From contig CAIPBM010000161.1 in assembly GCA_903863295.1 (NCBI GenBank), forward strand, positions 1 to 44,039: DNA of 44,039 nucleotides, given 5' to 3'. A program made the translations under genes and the position numbers. Each line of letters opens with the position of its first letter. Within the stretch, counting starts at the first letter, position 1. The notes under the pieces are model-generated. The model was not told where the DNA came from. It worked only from the letters and a program-made list of their open reading frames with translations, and searched no databases. Origin of the DNA: an uncultured Verrucomicrobiota bacterium (lineage in GTDB: Bacteria > Verrucomicrobiota > Verrucomicrobiia > Methylacidiphilales > UBA1321). Positions 18,993 to 27,019 of the stretch are shown in pieces.

Positions 18993-19505
18993 CTAGCGAT
19001 AATAAGTGGCTTCCAGCAACCGCGCGGCTTCGATGAAGCCCTCGTGCAGGACTTGCGAGCGGGACGCCGCCAGAAGCAAAGCCTGCACCGCCGTCGTGCG
19101 GGTATCGGCCCCCAGCAACCGGGCGGCAGCGCGAACCAACGCATTGTCTTCACCGCTGGAGGCGAGGATGCGGAAATCCCGGCTCTCACTCGCGCTCATG
19201 CAACCGTCCACGAGTTCAAAATAGGCGGGATCAATCGGCACCCGGGCCATTTCCAGCAGGGCAAAACCGCGAAAGATACTCGAGACGTAGGCCACCCGGG
19301 CCGAGCGTTGATTATGGTGCAGTTGGAGGACGTAATCCCCCACGCTCATCCCCCTTTGTTTCGCCGCTTCAACGACTTCAAGGCTGATGGTAACGGTGCG
19401 GCGGGTTTTGGGGGACACATCCAGAGAATAGAGCCGCGGCTTGCGCTGGTCAAATTCATGAAAAAAAGAAATGGAGTGGCGGGAGAAGTAGCCGTCGGTG
19501 AGCAT
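18993..19505 (-). CDS. Unknown protein upstream of gcvT
   Basis: 170 residues, no signal peptide or membrane helix. The stretch RRTVTISLEVVEAAKQRGMS (about 35-54) followed by VGDYVLQL looks like a ribbon-helix-helix DNA-binding module, but that is a weak visual match. The rest is helical, with many Ala, Leu and Arg residues. It is the first gene of the minus-strand run leading into gcvT, gcvH and a secreted protein, and is divergent from the oxidoreductase across 48 bases. If the RHH reading is right, it could be a local regulator. Confidence 0.65.
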   Translation of the reverse strand: MLTDGYFSRHSISFFHEFDQRKPRLYSLDVSPKTRRTVTISLEVVEAAKQRGMSVGDYVLQLHHNQRSARVAYVSSIFRGFALLEMARVPIDPAYFELVDGCMSASESRDFRILASSGEDNALVRAAARLLGADTRTTAVQALLLAASRSQVLHEGFIEAARLLEATYYR

Positions 19506-19516
19506 GCGATTGGTTT

Positions 19517-19535
19517 AAGGAAGCTCATCTTCCTT
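19517..19535. promoter_or_regulatory. Small inverted repeat between divergent genes
   Basis: AAGGAAG and CTTCCTT form a perfect 7-base inverted repeat around CTCAT, in the middle of the 48-base gap between two divergent genes. It could be an operator for both, or chance. Nothing else supports it. Confidence 0.25.
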
Positions 19536-19553
19536 TGCTTGTAACGGGAAAAG

Positions 19554-20609
19554 ATGGAGAATTTGGCTAATGATCAAGAAAGGTTACCTTATCCCATGAA
19601 GCTTTTCGAAATCCGCGACTCTTTTGGCCTTGATCATCTTCAGCGTGGTGAATGCCTACCCCTCGACCCACGTCCTGATGAAGTGATGATCCGCATCCGC
19701 GCGGTCTCGCTCAATTATCGCGACCTCCTCGTCGTCCAGGGCAAGTACAACCCCAAGATGAAACTCCCCCGCGTCCCGCTCTCGGATGGCGCTGGCGAAG
19801 TGGTCTCGGTTGGTTCCGAGGTGACCGCATGGAAAGCCGGGGATCGCGTTGTCATCCCGTTCTTTCCGGATTGGATCGAGGGAAAGCTCACTGCCGCCAA
19901 GGCCGCAAGTGCCCTCGGCGGGGACGTAGATGGTCTGCTCCGCGAATTCGCCGTCGTGAAGGCGGACGCTCTGTTGCCGATCCCGACACATCTCAGCTTT
20001 GAGCAGGCTGCCACTCTACCCTGCGCAGCGGTCACCGCGTGGCATGGCCTGTTTCTCTCGGGCCATCTGCAACCGGGCCAGACGCTCCTCCTGCAAGGCA
20101 CGGGCGGAGTCTCCCTGTTCGGACTCCAGTTCGGTCGACTCGCCGGAGCCAACATCATTCTCATCTCCAGCAGCGACGCCAAGCTGGAACGCGCCCGGGC
20201 ATTGGGCGCCCATCACACGATCAATTATCGCACGGAACCCGACTGGGAAAAGAACGTGCGCGAGATCACCGGTGGAAACGGGGTCGATCTCACGCTCGAA
20301 GTCGGTGGCACCGGCACGCTCAGCAAAACCTTGAAGGCCACCGCCTATGGCGGACATATCAGCCTGATCGGCGTCCTTAGCGGCATCACCGGTGAAGTGC
20401 AACTTGGGCACCTCCTGCACAAATCGATCTCTCTCGATGGCATCTATGTCGGCTCGCGCGCCATGTTTGCTTCCATGAATGAAGCGATTTCCCATGACAA
20501 GCTGGAACCGATCATTGATCAGGTTTTCCCTTTTGAAGAAAGCCGGGAAGCTTTCTGTCATCTCGAATCCGCGCAGCATTTTGGAAAAATCGTCATCCGC
20601 ATCGACTAA
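19554..20609 (+). CDS. Zinc-independent medium-chain dehydrogenase/reductase
   Basis: 351 residues. The MDR fold shows an N-terminal GroES-like domain (VSLNYRDLLVVQGKY, LSDGAGEVVSVGSEV), a nucleotide-binding segment GTGGVSLFGLQFGRLAG, and a C-terminal FGKIVIRI. Catalytic-zinc Cys and His residues of classical alcohol dehydrogenases are absent, so it belongs with the quinone oxidoreductase-like branch using NAD(P)H. The substrate is unknown. Two ATGs are possible. The one at 19554 has GGGA just upstream; the one at 19596 (MKLFEIRDSF) matches where the family domain begins. Confidence 0.85.
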   Translation: MENLANDQERLPYPMKLFEIRDSFGLDHLQRGECLPLDPRPDEVMIRIRAVSLNYRDLLVVQGKYNPKMKLPRVPLSDGAGEVVSVGSEVTAWKAGDRVVIPFFPDWIEGKLTAAKAASALGGDVDGLLREFAVVKADALLPIPTHLSFEQAATLPCAAVTAWHGLFLSGHLQPGQTLLLQGTGGVSLFGLQFGRLAGANIILISSSDAKLERARALGAHHTINYRTEPDWEKNVREITGGNGVDLTLEVGGTGTLSKTLKATAYGGHISLIGVLSGITGEVQLGHLLHKSISLDGIYVGSRAMFASMNEAISHDKLEPIIDQVFPFEESREAFCHLESAQHFGKIVIRID

Positions 20610-20695
20610 GTTTTAGCGGGCTACATTTGTAACCCTTTTCTTGGGCCATCGTCTTAAATACGGAACGGCTTTTGCTGGATCGTAAGGAAATAACC

Positions 20696-21889
20696 ATGGC
20701 CTTAACCTCGTCGCCTTCTCCGTGTCCGGTCAGTTGCGACGACTCTTCCCCCATACGGCCCAAGCTTAAGTCATCTTACCAACCGAAGCTGGATGGCCTG
20801 CGTGCCCTCGCCATTCTCGGCATCATCTTTGAGCATTTCGGGGCTCCCCTGCCCGCTCTGCTGCGCTGCGGTCCCTTGAGCGTCCGGTTCTTTTTTGTTC
20901 TCACCGGCTATTTCATCACCCTGTCGCTCTGGCGAATGCAATCGAGGATGATCCACTCCGAGGAAGATGGCAGCGTTCATCTTTTCCGCTATTACCTGGG
21001 TCGACTCCTGCGGATCGGGCCGCCGTTTTATGTGGCGCTTTTGGTCGGGGCAATTCTCGGCATCGAGGAAGTAAGGACGAATTTCTTCTGGCTCGCCACC
21101 TTTCAAGCCAACAACTATTTCGCTTACCTCGGCTACTGGCCCAATGCCGTCTCCCATTTCTGGTCGCTGGCCGTGCAGGAACAATTCTATCTCCTCTGGC
21201 CCGCCCTCGTCCTCACCCTGCCCCGGCGCTGGTTTCTTCCCGCCATGGCGGCATTCATTCTTTTTGGACTGATCTTTCGCATCGCCTGCATTCTCACCGC
21301 CACCTCCGCCATGATGCGCTGGATCACCATCTTTGGCTGTGTCGATTCCTTCGCCGTCGGGGCGCTCATCGCTTATCTCAAGGAGGCACGCCTCCTGGAT
21401 AAAATTCATCTCCTGCCCAAGACCCTGCTTTTTGCCCTGCCGCTCATTGCCTTCTCGTGCTTTTTCATGGGGCGTGCCCTGATGACCCTTAACAACGACA
21501 ATATCTGGGTCTCCCTGACTGAATCCTTCGACGCCATCTTCCTCGCCTGGTTGCTCGTCACTTCGCTGGGCAAGACGCATGAACGCTATGACCGCATCCT
21601 CAGTTGGCCCCCGCTGGCTTACCTGGGCCGCATTAGCTACGGCATCTACGTCTATCATGTCTTTGTCATCATCGCCGTTTCGCCCCTGTTACTCTCCTGG
21701 GGCTTGAGTGAATCTCATGGCGACTTTGCACGTCTCGCCATCCTCCTCATGCTGACGGTGGCTCTCGCCTCCATATCGTGGCATTGGCTGGAGCAGCCGT
21801 TTCTCGCCTGGAAGAAGTCCCTGGAATCACCTGCGCCCGCTCCTGCAACGGTGCCGGCGGGTGAGTTCTCCCTTCAAGGCCGCTACTAG
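20696..21889 (+). CDS. Acyltransferase 3 family membrane protein
   Basis: 397 residues, about ten transmembrane helices. The N-terminal motif KLDGLRALAILGIIFEHFG with its His, then VRFFFVLTGYFITLSLWR, SHFWSLAVQEQFYLLWP and YLGRISYGIYVYHVF, identifies the OafA/NodX-type acyltransferase 3 family. These enzymes add acetyl or other acyl groups to cell-surface sugars such as O-antigen. The target is unknown, and no glycosyltransferase cluster surrounds it. AAGGAA upstream of the ATG at 20696 supports that start over the TTG at 20672. Confidence 0.92.
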   Translation: MALTSSPSPCPVSCDDSSPIRPKLKSSYQPKLDGLRALAILGIIFEHFGAPLPALLRCGPLSVRFFFVLTGYFITLSLWRMQSRMIHSEEDGSVHLFRYYLGRLLRIGPPFYVALLVGAILGIEEVRTNFFWLATFQANNYFAYLGYWPNAVSHFWSLAVQEQFYLLWPALVLTLPRRWFLPAMAAFILFGLIFRIACILTATSAMMRWITIFGCVDSFAVGALIAYLKEARLLDKIHLLPKTLLFALPLIAFSCFFMGRALMTLNNDNIWVSLTESFDAIFLAWLLVTSLGKTHERYDRILSWPPLAYLGRISYGIYVYHVFVIIAVSPLLLSWGLSESHGDFARLAILLMLTVALASISWHWLEQPFLAWKKSLESPAPAPATVPAGEFSLQGRY

Positions 21890-21990
21890 TCTCGCCGGAA
21901 AAACAGCCGACCCCCGGCGTTTTTACCTTGTACAAGCTGACACGGCTTTTCAATCTGCCAAGGTCAGCGTTTATTTTGCAGATAACAACC

Positions 21991-22377
21991 ATGATCAAAG
22001 ACCGCCCCTTTTTCATCACGGTGATGTGCGTCTATCTTCTGGCCACCTCCAGTTTTTTCCTGGTGATGAGTTTTTCCTTCCTGAATAACCCGGATAACCA
22101 GACGATGATGCAGCAAATCCCGGTTCCCTACATCGTCCAGGTAGTCATGCTCTATCTGAACAACATCATCCTGATCGTTTCCGCCATCTACATCATGGAA
22201 GAAGCCAACTGGGCCCGCTGGCTCTATCTCGGCTGGGGATTCATCAATATCGACTACAATCTCTACATCCAAAAAGACTGGCACAATAACGTCATTGGTA
22301 TCGCGATTTATCTGGTCTTCGCAGTTTTCCTGCTCGTTCCCAGCGCCAACGAATACTTCTCGAACGACTTTGAGTAA
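21991..22377 (+). CDS. Small four-helix membrane protein, unknown
   Basis: 128 residues with four hydrophobic segments (FFITVMCVYLLATSSFFLV, YIVQVVMLYLNNIILIVSA, the WARWLYLGWGFI region, VIGIAIYLVFAVFLLVPSA). No motif is recognised. The frame opens at a TTG at 21928, but the first ATG, at 21991, sits directly before the first helix. There is no ribosome site of note. It follows the acyltransferase by about 100 bases on the same strand, so co-transcription is possible. Confidence 0.65.
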   Translation: MIKDRPFFITVMCVYLLATSSFFLVMSFSFLNNPDNQTMMQQIPVPYIVQVVMLYLNNIILIVSAIYIMEEANWARWLYLGWGFINIDYNLYIQKDWHNNVIGIAIYLVFAVFLLVPSANEYFSNDFE

Positions 22378-22398
22378 AGATCGCCCGGTAGATCGCGT

Positions 22399-24387
22399 TT
22401 AGTCCCAGGCCGTTGGCGCCGCCTTGATTTTCCACTCGTTGACCATGCCCCGCGGGAAATTGCTCACGAAACGGGACGGCTCCTGCCAACGGTCATCGAA
22501 CGAGGCGCTTGCCCGGGTCATGGGATAGGTCAGGTAGAGTTCATCGCAGGCGCGCGTCACCGCGACGTAAAAAAGACGCCGCTCCTCTTCCTCCCCTTCC
22601 AGGGTTTCGGCGGAACGTGCCGCCGGGAAAAGTCCGTCGCAAAGCATGATGACAAAGACGACTTTCCATTCGAGCCCCTTGGCCTGATGCACTGTGCTTA
22701 AGCGTAAACAGGGCTGTCCGCGAAGATGATCGTCCTTCTTCGGACCGCCATCGACATTCGTCATCAGCGCGAGTTGCGCGAGGAAGTCCTCCGTCTTCTC
22801 GAAATTCTGCGCGAAGGCGCGCAACTGTCCCAGATCCTCCAGCCGTGACTGAAAGTTGGGAAACTTGGTCTTCATGTACTCTTCGTAAATTGCATCGATC
22901 ACCACCTGGATTTGCTCCGAGGCTCGCCCCTGCAGGTCAGGCGCGGTGATTTGCTTGTGCGTCTCTACCCATTGCTTCCATGGCGCGGCCGCCTTGGCCG
23001 GGGGTTCCAGTGAAGCGAATTCAGCACCCACGGAAAGCTTCTGCCAGAGCTTATCCGCTGTCCGCTCACCCACGCCCGGCATGATCCCGGCGATCCTCTT
23101 GAACGCGAGCTCGTCCCTGGGGTTAAGGGCAAACTTAAGAAACGAGGCGACATCCTTCACATGGGCCTGCTCAAAGAATCGCAATCCGCTCAACAGTTCA
23201 AACGGCATCTGCCGTCGCGTCATTTCCATCTGCACTTCCATCGAGTGAAAGTGGGCCCGGTAGAGCACAGCGATCTCGTTCAGTTCAATCCCTTCCTCCT
23301 GCAATTCCTCGATCCGTTGGCAAATGAAATTGGCCTGCTGGTTGGCGTCCTGAAGACAAATCAAGGCCGGCTTCGAATATTTCTCGGCGGGTCGCACGGC
23401 ATGAAGATTTTTCGGAAACTGCTTCGTGTTCGCCGAGATGGCGTAATTGGCCAGGTTCAGGATTTCCGGTGTGCTGCGGTAATTCGTCTCGATCCGCACT
23501 TCGGTCGTGCCGGGGAATCGCTGGGGAAAAGTCAGCACGTTCTCAAAATTCGCTCCGCGCCAGGAATAAATACTCTGCGCGTCGTCACCCACGGCCATGA
23601 CCTGATGATGAAACGCGGCCAGTGTATCGATGAAGTCGGACTGGATTTTATTCGTATCCTGATACTCGTCCACCAACACATGCTGAAACTGTTCCTGGTA
23701 AAAGCGACGGATCGATTCGTTGTCGCGCAGCAGCTTCAACGCATAGGCCAGCAAATCGTCGTAATCCATGACGTTATCGGCCTTCTTGCGATCACGGAAA
23801 ATGCGGTGAATGCCTTCGAGCTGTTCGATGATCCCCTGAAAATAGGGATAGTTATCCATGACTACACTGGCGATCGATTTTTCGGTATTCGCCGCCAGGC
23901 CAAAAATATCGAGCAGCACCGCGCCCTTCGGCAACGACTTGTCCTTCGGGTCAAGCCCGGTGGCCTTGAGCGCAGCGACGGCCAGGTCCTGCGCGTCGTC
24001 CCGGTCCAGAATTGTGAAACTGTTGCTGAATCCCAGCTCATTGGCGTGACGGCGAAGCAGCCGATTGGCCACGGAATGGAAAGTCCCCCCCCAAATGCGC
24101 GAGATATCGTGCGGAAGCAAATGCCCCACCCGCTCCAGCATTTCCCGCGAGGCCTTGTTGGTGAAAGTCAGCAGCAGGATATTTTCCGGTTCCACCCCAT
24201 TCTCGATCAGGTAAGCCACACGATAGGTCAGCGTCCGCGTCTTGCCGCTGCCCGCCCCTGCGATAACCAGGATCGGCCCCGGCTTGGCCGTCACTGCAGC
24301 ATACTGCTCATCATTCAACTCCGCGCGATAGTTGATCTGCGCCGCAGAGGGTGCGGTATTGCGCTTCAGGACATACTCGACAGACAT
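22399..24387 (-). CDS. UvrD/Rep-family ATP-dependent DNA helicase
   Basis: 662 residues. A superfamily 1A helicase with all motifs in order: Walker A GAGSGKT, DEYQDTNKIQ (motif II), VGDDAQSIYSWRGAN (III), ETNYRST (IV), STVHQAKGLEWKVVFV (V) and FYVAVTRA (VI). Such enzymes unwind DNA 3' to 5' in repair or replication restart. It is somewhat shorter than E. coli UvrD and lacks its C-terminal extension, so I do not choose between uvrD, rep and pcrA. The start ATG at 24387 gives MSVEYVLKRNTAPSAAQ. Confidence 0.92.
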   Translation of the reverse strand: MSVEYVLKRNTAPSAAQINYRAELNDEQYAAVTAKPGPILVIAGAGSGKTRTLTYRVAYLIENGVEPENILLLTFTNKASREMLERVGHLLPHDISRIWGGTFHSVANRLLRRHANELGFSNSFTILDRDDAQDLAVAALKATGLDPKDKSLPKGAVLLDIFGLAANTEKSIASVVMDNYPYFQGIIEQLEGIHRIFRDRKKADNVMDYDDLLAYALKLLRDNESIRRFYQEQFQHVLVDEYQDTNKIQSDFIDTLAAFHHQVMAVGDDAQSIYSWRGANFENVLTFPQRFPGTTEVRIETNYRSTPEILNLANYAISANTKQFPKNLHAVRPAEKYSKPALICLQDANQQANFICQRIEELQEEGIELNEIAVLYRAHFHSMEVQMEMTRRQMPFELLSGLRFFEQAHVKDVASFLKFALNPRDELAFKRIAGIMPGVGERTADKLWQKLSVGAEFASLEPPAKAAAPWKQWVETHKQITAPDLQGRASEQIQVVIDAIYEEYMKTKFPNFQSRLEDLGQLRAFAQNFEKTEDFLAQLALMTNVDGGPKKDDHLRGQPCLRLSTVHQAKGLEWKVVFVIMLCDGLFPAARSAETLEGEEEERRLFYVAVTRACDELYLTYPMTRASASFDDRWQEPSRFVSNFPRGMVNEWKIKAAPTAWD

Positions 24388-24422
24388 CAGGCTAGTTTCG
24401 CGCGTTGGCGGCTCTGCGGCAA

Positions 24423-24674
24423 TTATTCATTTTCCTCCAGATCGAGAATCTTGACGTGCCGGTCGGCCGCATCTGTCCAATAAACGATGCAAAACCTTCT
24501 GAAAATCGAAACATCCAGTCGTCTACCCTCCGCATCGGGCCGGATATAGTCACTGTAGTGCCCTGGATACCTCTGAATCTTACCCAAATGCTCGTAGACC
24601 GCCCGGCGTTGTCCCTCCGGCATACGGGACAATTTCTCCAACACTTCAGAATCGATCAGAAGCCGAAAAACCAT
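24423..24674 (-). CDS. ParE/RelE-superfamily toxin-like protein
   Basis: 83 residues. The pattern of a basic helical N-terminus (EVLEKLSRMPEGQRRAVYEH) followed by a beta sheet with DVSIFRRFCIVYWTD and a final HVKILDLEE matches the ParE/RelE toxin fold. Its start overlaps the stop of the antitoxin-like gene by one base (TAATG). Whether it cleaves mRNA or acts on gyrase cannot be told. It could also be an inactive or non-toxin homologue. Confidence 0.65.
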   Translation of the reverse strand: MVFRLLIDSEVLEKLSRMPEGQRRAVYEHLGKIQRYPGHYSDYIRPDAEGRRLDVSIFRRFCIVYWTDAADRHVKILDLEENE

Positions 24675-24880
24675 TATTTTTCCGCAGCAGGAAACAGGCG
24701 CTTTTCAGCCTCATCGAGCGTGATCCAATTGGCAGGATTTTTGTCGTCAATTTTTTGAGACAATTTCTCGATGTAGCGTGGATCGTCCAAACGATCGCGA
24801 AAAATCAAATAAGACGTCAATTCCTCCCTCTCGTCAGGAGATAGACGATCCACCTCAGCCTTCAACTCCGCGATGCTCAT
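24674..24880 (-). CDS. Antitoxin-like small protein
   Basis: 68 residues, mostly helical and acidic: AELKAEVDRLSPDEREELTS, then a linker and the C-terminal DEAEKRLFPAAEK. No DNA-binding fold is evident. It is followed directly by the ParE/RelE-like gene with a 1-base overlap, the usual antitoxin-then-toxin order. The ATG at 24880 is chosen over a TTG at 24901 because GAGGGAG, a strong ribosome site, lies just upstream. Confidence 0.65.
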   Translation of the reverse strand: MSIAELKAEVDRLSPDEREELTSYLIFRDRLDDPRYIEKLSQKIDDKNPANWITLDEAEKRLFPAAEK

Positions 24881-25032
24881 ACTCCCTCTACTACACTCCA
24901 ATTTCTCATCCAGTCAAGAACACCCCGGAAGTGCCTGACTAAAAGTTGTAACCGATATCCTCACACCGGGGTCAACGATAGCAAGGGCCCAACCGCCCCA
25001 ACCAAACAACTCCACCTTCCAGCAATTATCCC

Positions 25033-25758
25033 ATGAGCGATATTTCCCCTCCTGAAAAAAACGTCACCAGCACCAGCGCCTCTCTCTCCCGGCTCTGGAC
25101 GCTAACCATAGCCAGTCTCTCCCTCAACAGCCTGATTCTACTCCTCCTCGTAATTGGAGCCGTCATGCATCACCCCAGGAAAGAGCGTATGGAAGATCGC
25201 GACGAACGCGGCGGACCTTGGGGCTGTCAGGGCGACATGCGGGAATGGCGCGGGGGCCCTGTCCCCGGTTTCTGTCGTTACAATGGTGACTTCGGCCCCG
25301 GACCGCGCGAATTCGGTCCGGGCGACCGGGATTTCCGTGGAGGTGATGTGGGGCGGCCCGGCCCGTGGAATGAAGGCCCCGGTCGCTGGGGAGATCGCGA
25401 TGGCGGTCCCCGTGGTTTCGGTGGTGGTCCGCGCCCTCCCGGCATGATGGGTTTCGGCCCCAAAGATCCGCACGATCCCGCCAAGATGACCGACGGAATC
25501 CTCAGTTTCCTGACGAATAAGCTCACGCTCACGGACGATCAAAAGACCAAGCTTAAGCCCATCATCGCCGATCAGGTTACCCAAATGCAAAAGGACATCG
25601 ATGCTCAGCGCCAGGCAATGCAGAAGAAGATCGAGGACGCCAAGGCCAAGATCCGCCCCCTTCTCAACGCCGACCAGCAAAAGCAACTGGATGCATTACC
25701 TCTGCCCGGTCAGAAACCGCCCGCTGACGAGCCGCCCGACGACAAGCCGGGCGAGTAA
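25033..25758 (+). CDS. Spy/CpxP-like membrane-anchored protein
   Basis: 241 residues. After a short cytoplasmic start comes one transmembrane helix (LTIASLSLNSLILLLLVIGA), a Gly/Arg/Pro/Asp-rich low-complexity stretch (about 55-150), and then a helical domain. That domain, LTLTDDQKTKLKPIIADQ ... KIRPLLNADQQKQLDAL, is the LTxxQ pattern of Spy/CpxP-like periplasmic chaperones and sensor proteins. The tail is acidic and Pro-rich. The Gly-rich segment is longer than in the usual family. No two-component system is adjacent. Confidence 0.75.
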   Translation: MSDISPPEKNVTSTSASLSRLWTLTIASLSLNSLILLLLVIGAVMHHPRKERMEDRDERGGPWGCQGDMREWRGGPVPGFCRYNGDFGPGPREFGPGDRDFRGGDVGRPGPWNEGPGRWGDRDGGPRGFGGGPRPPGMMGFGPKDPHDPAKMTDGILSFLTNKLTLTDDQKTKLKPIIADQVTQMQKDIDAQRQAMQKKIEDAKAKIRPLLNADQQKQLDALPLPGQKPPADEPPDDKPGE

Positions 25759-25779
25759 ACTCCTCCTGAATATTCTCCT

Positions 25780-25916
25780 CGTTCCCAAGTTGTACTTGGG
25801 AACGAACTTGCTGAGGCCATGTCATGGCCGATCTTGTCTAATAATAGAGAAATCTATCAGCGCGAAATGGAATTTCGCGGGAAACAAAAGGCGTTCCAAA
25901 GTGCAACTTGGGAACG
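25780..25916. repeat. Four-hairpin repeat cluster (family C)
   Basis: Four stem-loops in a row: 25780-25804 (perfect 11-base stem CGTTCCCAAGT/ACTTGGGAACG), 25815-25829 (GGCCAT/ATGGCC), 25861-25879 (CGCGAAAT/ATTTCGCG) and 25892-25916 (the first stem again with one mismatch). The outer two are the same unit. The cluster lies between two genes that converge, so it may end transcription from both sides. It resembles other REP-like elements in this window in layout but not in sequence. Confidence 0.8.
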
Positions 25917-25956
25917 GGAGATAAAAGCATCTCTCTGCCGCCAAATCGAGGTAAAC

Positions 25957-26550
25957 CTACACCCGCCCCGCCAAAATCTTCTCGGCGTATTTGGCCAGCA
26001 AATCAAATTCAAGATTGACCCGGTCTCCGACAGTCCGTTCCGCCAGCGCCGTCACGGCCCGGGTATGCGGGATAATCCAGACTGAAAACTCATCGCGCGT
26101 CACCTCCGCCACGGTGAGGCTGATCCCATCGACCGCGATACATCCCTTCGGCACGAGATAAATCCCCTGCGCGGCTTCAATCCCGATCCTGAGCTCAAAG
26201 TCCTTCCCCACCTGCTCCCACCGGCGGACAATCCCCGTCGCATCAATATGGCCGGTCACAAAGTGTCCTCCATAACGCCCATGGGCCGGCATCGCGCGCT
26301 CCAGATTCACGACCGAACCCGGTTTCAAGTCACGCAAATTGGTCACAGATTCGGTCTCCCTTAATAGATCAAAGCCCAGTTGCGACCCTTCGTGGGACAC
26401 AACCGTAAGGCAACAGCCATTAATCGCCACGCTATCGCCCAGTTGAGCTCCATCCGCTATCGGCCCCGCTTCTATTACAAGGCGCGTGCCTGAGGGCGTA
26501 GGTAGAAGGCTCACCGCCCGCCCCGTTCCTTCCACCAGTCCAGTAAACAT
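25957..26550 (-). CDS. ribE: Riboflavin synthase, alpha chain
   Basis: Dismutates two 6,7-dimethyl-8-ribityllumazine molecules to riboflavin. 197 residues with the two lumazine-binding repeats: MFTGLVEGTGRA...GDSVAINGCCLTV and FVTGHIDATGIV...IAVDGISLTVAEV. MFTGLVE is the family N-terminus, so I choose the ATG at 26550; an ATG 6 codons upstream (26568) has an AAAGG ribosome site and is a real alternative. No other rib gene is near. No FMN riboswitch is visible upstream. Confidence 0.95.
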   Translation of the reverse strand: MFTGLVEGTGRAVSLLPTPSGTRLVIEAGPIADGAQLGDSVAINGCCLTVVSHEGSQLGFDLLRETESVTNLRDLKPGSVVNLERAMPAHGRYGGHFVTGHIDATGIVRRWEQVGKDFELRIGIEAAQGIYLVPKGCIAVDGISLTVAEVTRDEFSVWIIPHTRAVTALAERTVGDRVNLEFDLLAKYAEKILAGRV

Positions 26551-26752
26551 AGCTCTAACCAAGCCCATCTCAGCCTTTTGTCGAGTTTTTTACTGTGTTA
26601 CAATGAAACTCAGCCGACATTTCGACACCATTGGCCACAAATTAAATTAAAAGTGAACAATGTGTTTCAATTTTCGTTTACTAAAATCTCTAATATTGCG
26701 GATTAAAGGGTCGATTCCTTTCTGTGAAGAGCCAAGTTTCATCAATTCACTT

Positions 26753-27019
26753 ATGATTACCATCAGCAGTACCGCCAAGAAGGAACCCGTCCCGACCCTG
26801 ATCAAAGTTCAGCAGGTCGCGAAGCTCCTCAATATCTCGCGGCACACCGTTCACCAACTCATTGCCTCAGGAGACCTCGAGGCAGCCAACGTCAATCCTT
26901 CGCGGAAAAAACGGCAGCACTGGCGGATCACTCGCAAGAGCCTGCTTAAATTTTACGCGAAGCGCTTCGGGCATAACCTGAATCACGCCTTGGAAAATCC
27001 GTTTGAGGTGAAGGAATGA
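26753..27019 (+). CDS. Excisionase-like helix-turn-helix protein
   Basis: 88 residues. The core, LIKVQQVAKLLNISRHTVHQ followed by LIASGDLEA and HWRITRKSLLKFY, is the MerR-like winged helix of excisionases and small phage or plasmid regulators (HTH_17 type). It is coupled by ATGA to the Gam-family gene. The upstream 180 bases are markedly A+T-rich compared with neighbouring genes, which hints at acquired DNA. The frame is open further upstream, but the ATG at 26753 gives the expected domain start. Confidence 0.85.
   Translation: MITISSTAKKEPVPTLIKVQQVAKLLNISRHTVHQLIASGDLEAANVNPSRKKRQHWRITRKSLLKFYAKRFGHNLNHALENPFEVKE

Noticed and set aside
23161-24483. Long open frame (440 codons) on the strand opposite the helicase
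   Set aside because: It lies antisense to a gene with all helicase motifs and has no domain pattern; such frames follow from codon bias in G+C-rich genes.
25780-25916. Riboswitch or small RNA for ribE
   Set aside because: The hairpins are repeats of one another and lie past the 3' end of ribE, not upstream; no FMN-element conserved bases are present.
26705-26721. T-arm-like hairpin AAAGG-GTCGATT-CCTTT before the HTH/Gam pair
   Set aside because: It resembles a tRNA T-arm and would fit an attachment site, but there is no matching acceptor stem, anticodon arm or D-arm, and no second copy downstream.
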